Origin: Streptomyces jeddahensis
Lineage (GTDB): Bacteria > Actinomycetota > Actinomycetes > Streptomycetales > Streptomycetaceae
Direction: 5' to 3'
Assembly: GCF_001642995.1 (NCBI RefSeq)
Contig: NZ_LOHS01000092.1
Span: forward strand, 1-64,000
Length of the DNA stretch: 64,000 nucleotides
How positions within the stretch are numbered: the stretch's first letter is position 1; each line of letters begins with the position of its first letter. Position numbers and translations under genes: made by a program. Shown one piece after another: positions 61,097 through 64,000 of this stretch. Below the pieces are notes generated by a model. The model was not told where the DNA came from, did no database searches, and was given only the letters and a program-made list of their open reading frames with translations.

Positions 61097-63226
61097 CTAT
61101 TCGGCTTGCTCCTGTGCCTGCAACCACAGCAGCAGGTGCCAGTCCTGGTCGTTGGCGAGCGGGTCGGCGGTGTGCGCGGCCCTGCCGTCGACCGTCGAGG
61201 GCATGACGAACGCGCAGGTCGCGGAGCCGTCCTCGCGGTAGTTGGCCATGTTGGCGCGCAGGATCGCCTCGGCGAGGCGGTCCGTGTGCGCGGTGCGCAG
61301 CGTGTCCGGCAGGCGCAGGAGGGTGGCGGCGGTCAGGGTGCTCCAGTAGTGGGGGAAGACGTCCCCCCACAGCCGGTCGGCGCCGAACCAGAAGCCGTCC
61401 CAGTGCCGTATGGCGACGCCGTGCAGCCGGGCGTGGGGCTGGGGACCGCCGAAGGCCAGCAGCCAGGGCAGCCGTTCGGCGATGGCGTCGTGGAAGACGG
61501 GATCGCCGGTGAGGGTATGGGCGTCGCAGAGGAGGTCCACCAGGGGGGCGACGATGGACTGCTCGTAGTTGACCTCGTGTGCGGGCAGCTGCTTGCCCAT
61601 CCGCACGAACTGCCGGGCGCTGTCGACCAGTTGGACCCGTAGGGCTTGGGCGCGGTCGGACTGTCCGGTGGCGTCCAGGCTGCCGCAGATGGCCAGCGTC
61701 GTCGGGGAGAGGTGGATGGACAAGTGCATGGCGCCACCGAGTTCGAAGCTGCGCTCGATGATGCGGGCGGCGCGGTCCAGGTCCTCTGACCTGCCATGAG
61801 CCCGGTACCGGTCGTGGAAGAACTGGGCCAGCCAGGGAGTGTCGTACAGCCGGACGTGGTCGTCCTGCGAGCCGCGTCGCGGGGCGTTGCTCTCGTCGAG
61901 CAGATGGCGGCAGGCGAACCGGGACCAGCCGTCCAGCAGTGGGTCCATCTCGTCGGGGTCCGCGAGGCCGCGGGCGGCGGCGGCCTGGAGCAGCAGCGGC
62001 ATGGCGATCCGCTCGGCTCCGTCCGTCCAGTCTGGCCAGCCGTTGGTCGACTGGGTCAGGCCGGTACGGGTATCCACCGGCACGAAGGCGTGCGCGAGCA
62101 GACCAGGACGCTCCCGGGCCCGCTGGTACTGCGTGATGTACGCGACCCGGCGCCGCACCATCTCCTGAAGCGGCAGATGGAACAACACCTCGGTACGGGC
62201 GCCGTCCCCGATGTCCAGCGGATAGCTGCCGTGACGGGAGGCCTGGACCCGGTACCGGCCATCGGCCTCACGTTCCACCTTCACGCCCGAGTCCGGGCTG
62301 CTCACCGAGGACGCCTCGACGACGATCGGCTCCCCGACCTCGGCGGCGTAGGAGGAGAAGACGGCCGGCGGCGTGGTCGCGGTGGTGAAGTCCTCGACCG
62401 ACGCGTACCAGCCCAGCTCCCACGCCACCGTGGCCGACTCGCCCGGCCCCAGGCGGAGCACCGGCTGGCCGCCGAACGCCTGCGGATTCCGCGCCTGGTC
62501 GGTGACCAGCAGGACCAGGTGACCGCGGACATGGGAATTCGACCTCAGGTTGCGCGACTCCACCGAGTACGCCCGCACGGCCCCCTCCCGCACGATCAGT
62601 CCCAGGCACCGGCCGTCCCCGGACATCGGCTGCGCCAGCGCCCACGCCCACGTGCCCCCGGTGAACAGGTGCGCGTGCACCGCCTGGTCCAGGGACGTCT
62701 CGGCCGTGTCGTACAGGTCGGCGAAAGGTGTCTGCACGCCCAGGCCCGTGATCGTGAGCGGCTCCTGTGCGCTGTTCACGACCGTGTACCGCTCGCGCAG
62801 CAGGTCCCCCTGCACGGAGCGACGCACCTCCACGCGGACCCCCGGAAGCGGCGTGTGCACCGCCTCCATCACCCCGTCCGCCGCCACACGCAGCTCGGCG
62901 GGCGTGTGCCAGCGGGCGCCACCCCGGTCCGTGACCAGATGACCGGAACCCCACTGGTGCTCCACCGAATGCCACACGGTCACATCGGTGTCGAGCAGAA
63001 ACCGGCGCGCCCGGTCCTGCTCGTCCACGAACTGCACAGGGGCGCCCGTGGCCGGGTCGAGCACCGCATGGCCGGAGCCGAAGGCGAGGACATCAGGAAT
63101 CTGAACGGGGTCATCAGGAATCCGAACATCGACAGGAGGCAAGGGAGGAACCTTTCCATACGGCTTTTCCATACGGCTTTTCCAGGGGTTGGGTCGTACG
63201 TCGAGGGCGAACCCCCGGATGGACAC
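61097..63226 (-). CDS. Large glycosidase-like protein of unknown function
   Basis: About 709 residues from a GTG at 63226, or about 691 from the ATG at 63172; the start is uncertain. The N-terminal half (to about 360) is a beta-rich region with WHSVEHQWGSGHLVTDRGG, VEVRRSVQGDLLRERYTVVNSAQEPLTITGL. The C-terminal half has the helical repeats and aromatic pockets of six-hairpin (alpha/alpha) glycosidases: TNGWPDWTDGAERIAMPLLLQAA, VRLYDTPWLAQFFHDRYRAHG, EVNYEQSIVAPLVDLL, WDGFWFGADRLWGDVFPHYWS. No signal peptide is evident, so intracellular processing of imported oligosaccharides is likely. A YesL gene lies 17 bp upstream. A 13-nt tandem duplication sits at the start. Confidence 0.6.
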   Translation of the reverse strand: MSIRGFALDVRPNPWKSRMEKPYGKVPPLPPVDVRIPDDPVQIPDVLAFGSGHAVLDPATGAPVQFVDEQDRARRFLLDTDVTVWHSVEHQWGSGHLVTDRGGARWHTPAELRVAADGVMEAVHTPLPGVRVEVRRSVQGDLLRERYTVVNSAQEPLTITGLGVQTPFADLYDTAETSLDQAVHAHLFTGGTWAWALAQPMSGDGRCLGLIVREGAVRAYSVESRNLRSNSHVRGHLVLLVTDQARNPQAFGGQPVLRLGPGESATVAWELGWYASVEDFTTATTPPAVFSSYAAEVGEPIVVEASSVSSPDSGVKVEREADGRYRVQASRHGSYPLDIGDGARTEVLFHLPLQEMVRRRVAYITQYQRARERPGLLAHAFVPVDTRTGLTQSTNGWPDWTDGAERIAMPLLLQAAAARGLADPDEMDPLLDGWSRFACRHLLDESNAPRRGSQDDHVRLYDTPWLAQFFHDRYRAHGRSEDLDRAARIIERSFELGGAMHLSIHLSPTTLAICGSLDATGQSDRAQALRVQLVDSARQFVRMGKQLPAHEVNYEQSIVAPLVDLLCDAHTLTGDPVFHDAIAERLPWLLAFGGPQPHARLHGVAIRHWDGFWFGADRLWGDVFPHYWSTLTAATLLRLPDTLRTAHTDRLAEAILRANMANYREDGSATCAFVMPSTVDGRAAHTADPLANDQDWHLLLWLQAQEQAE
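63159..63184. repeat. 13-nt tandem duplication at the start of the glycosidase-like gene
   Basis: On the minus strand GGAAAAGCCGTAT occurs twice in tandem, each copy followed by an ATG-forming G. Because 13 is not a multiple of three, the two ATGs read different frames; only the first (63172) enters the 709-residue frame. Confidence 0.65.
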
Positions 63227-63242
63227 GCGGTCGGTGCGTTGA

Positions 63243-63905
63243 TCAGCGGTGCGTGTCCACGAGGTCGCGGTGGCGGTGTATGTGGAGCAGTGCGATCAGT
63301 ACGGGCACGGCCAGTGCGATCCCTGCCAGCGAGATCACGCCGATGAGTGCGACGGCCCCGCATGCGAGCCAGGTCCGCAGGGTCGGTTCCGGGCGACTCA
63401 GGGCGAGGCGTGACGATTGGCGGGCCAGCACAAGGCAGTTCTGGCGAGGGTCGGCGAGAAACAGCGGGCCCCAGTACGTGGCCGACACCGACAGCAGCAG
63501 GGTGACGCTCAGCAGCAGCGGTGTGAGGAGCAGCGTCGCTGCGATCAGGGCGGTGAAGAGCAGGGACAGTGGGCTGAGGGTACGCAGGGCGGGCCGGGCC
63601 AGTTCCTGCGCCAGGTCCCGGGCCAGCGCCACGTCGATCTGCCTGCCCCGGCTCGCTTCGTCTGCGAGGCCGTAGAGGACGGCCGTGGCCGGGGCCAGGG
63701 CAACAGCGGTCGCCAGGATCAGCAATGCCCGTACCGCCGCCGGGAGTTCGGGAACAGCGAGGGCGACAAGAGCGGGCACGAGCACCACCGCACAGGCGAC
63801 ATTGGCCAGGACCAGGCGCTCGACCTGGGTGCCCAGCGTGGCGAACGCGGCCCACACCGGCGGTCGTTCCTCCGCGCGAGGCTCTGTGTCCCACAGGAAC
63901 GGCAC
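63243..63905 (-). CDS. YesL-family (DUF624) membrane protein
   Basis: 220 residues from a GTG at 63905. Several hydrophobic segments (LVLANVACAVVLVPALVALAV, ALLILATAVALAPATAVLYGL, LFTALIAATLLLTPLLLSVTLLLSV, TWLACGAVALIGVISLAGIALAVPVLIALL). The YesL family occurs almost always with oligosaccharide ABC transporters and family glycosidases, in an unknown accessory role. Here it lies between the ABC ATPase and the glycosidase-like gene, which fits. Confidence 0.8.
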   Translation of the reverse strand: MPFLWDTEPRAEERPPVWAAFATLGTQVERLVLANVACAVVLVPALVALAVPELPAAVRALLILATAVALAPATAVLYGLADEASRGRQIDVALARDLAQELARPALRTLSPLSLLFTALIAATLLLTPLLLSVTLLLSVSATYWGPLFLADPRQNCLVLARQSSRLALSRPEPTLRTWLACGAVALIGVISLAGIALAVPVLIALLHIHRHRDLVDTHR

Positions 63906-63911
63906 GCCTTC

Positions 63912-64000
63912 TCACCCCTTTCCCTGCGGACCGTGCAGCAGCGAGTCGCCGGTCTCCGCGTCGAAGAGGTGCACCTTCTCCAGGTCGATGCCGAGCGGAA
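63912..64000 (-). CDS. C-terminus of a sugar ABC transporter ATP-binding protein (partial)
   Basis: The last 28 or so codons of a gene entering from the right: PLGIDLEKVHLFDAETGDSL and LHGPQGKG before the stop at 63912. The VHLFDAETG ending is the C-terminal TOBE region of UgpC/MalK/MsiK-type ATPases. With YesL and the glycosidase-like gene it suggests an oligosaccharide uptake operon. The rest is outside the window. Confidence 0.7.
   Translation of the reverse strand, partial: PLGIDLEKVHLFDAETGDSLLHGPQGKG

Overview
The window is high-GC actinobacterial chromosome, almost certainly Streptomyces. The signs are strong G/C third-position bias, many GTG starts, 4-bp ATGA/GTGA gene overlaps, lipobox-bearing ABC binding proteins, a GlxA-like AraC regulator, a SpoIIE-type phosphatase and an ECF sigma with a CU044_5270-type partner. 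No rRNA, tRNA or CRISPR array was seen. Most of the window is carbon and sulfur catabolism.

Region 1 (2.7-18.5 kb) is an L-rhamnose island. A minus-strand unit encodes a sugar ABC transporter (RhaT-P-Q-S), rhamnose mutarotase, a secreted BNR-type beta-propeller protein and a LacI-family regulator. Divergently, the plus strand encodes rhamnose isomerase, a fused rhamnulose-1-phosphate aldolase/lactaldehyde dehydrogenase and rhamnulokinase. A strong hairpin follows, then lutABC, so the L-lactate made from rhamnose can be oxidised to pyruvate. LacI-type palindromes and a consensus promoter lie between the divergent units.

Region 2 (18.7-26.4 kb) is mixed: an orphan sugar-binding lipoprotein, a luciferase-like oxidoreductase, a small secreted protein, a GlxA-type regulator divergent from an APC permease, then a decayed stretch. 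There a peptide ABC operon has lost its middle, so that the binding-protein 5' end abuts the ATPase at its Walker A. A DUF1684 gene is truncated next to the 3' scar of an IS200/IS605 tnpB.

Region 3 (26.5-39.2 kb) looks like an organosulfur or cysteine-derivative uptake and catabolism cluster: two FMN monooxygenases, a GNAT acetyltransferase, two complete sets of polar amino-acid ABC components and a large FAD/NAD(P)-binding protein. Three unannotated short leader peptides ending in Cys pairs (ALCCS, ALCCVPCRVLCQG, SAACCA) precede three of its segments, each followed by a hairpin. They are good candidates for cysteine-responsive attenuators and are the most interesting signal in the window.

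Region 4 (39.2-43.0 kb) holds a sigma factor with its partner, a standalone AICAR transformylase and a YceI protein. Region 5 (43.3-55.6 kb) is a myo-inositol island: a binding protein, a LacI-type regulator with paired operators at two promoters, iolC, a Cgl0159-type aldolase, iolD, mmsA/iolA, an iolE-like gene, an inositol porter, iolG and an iolH-like gene. iolB is absent; a 27-codon ORF coupled at both ends sits in a likely place for it and may be its in-frame deletion remnant. Region 6 (55.6-64 kb) has a CPBP protease, an HxlR/azoreductase pair, a PAS-SpoIIE phosphatase, a PhyH dioxygenase with a small partner and a divergent AraC regulator, then a carbohydrate unit (709-aa glycosidase-like protein, YesL, partial ABC ATPase) running off the end.
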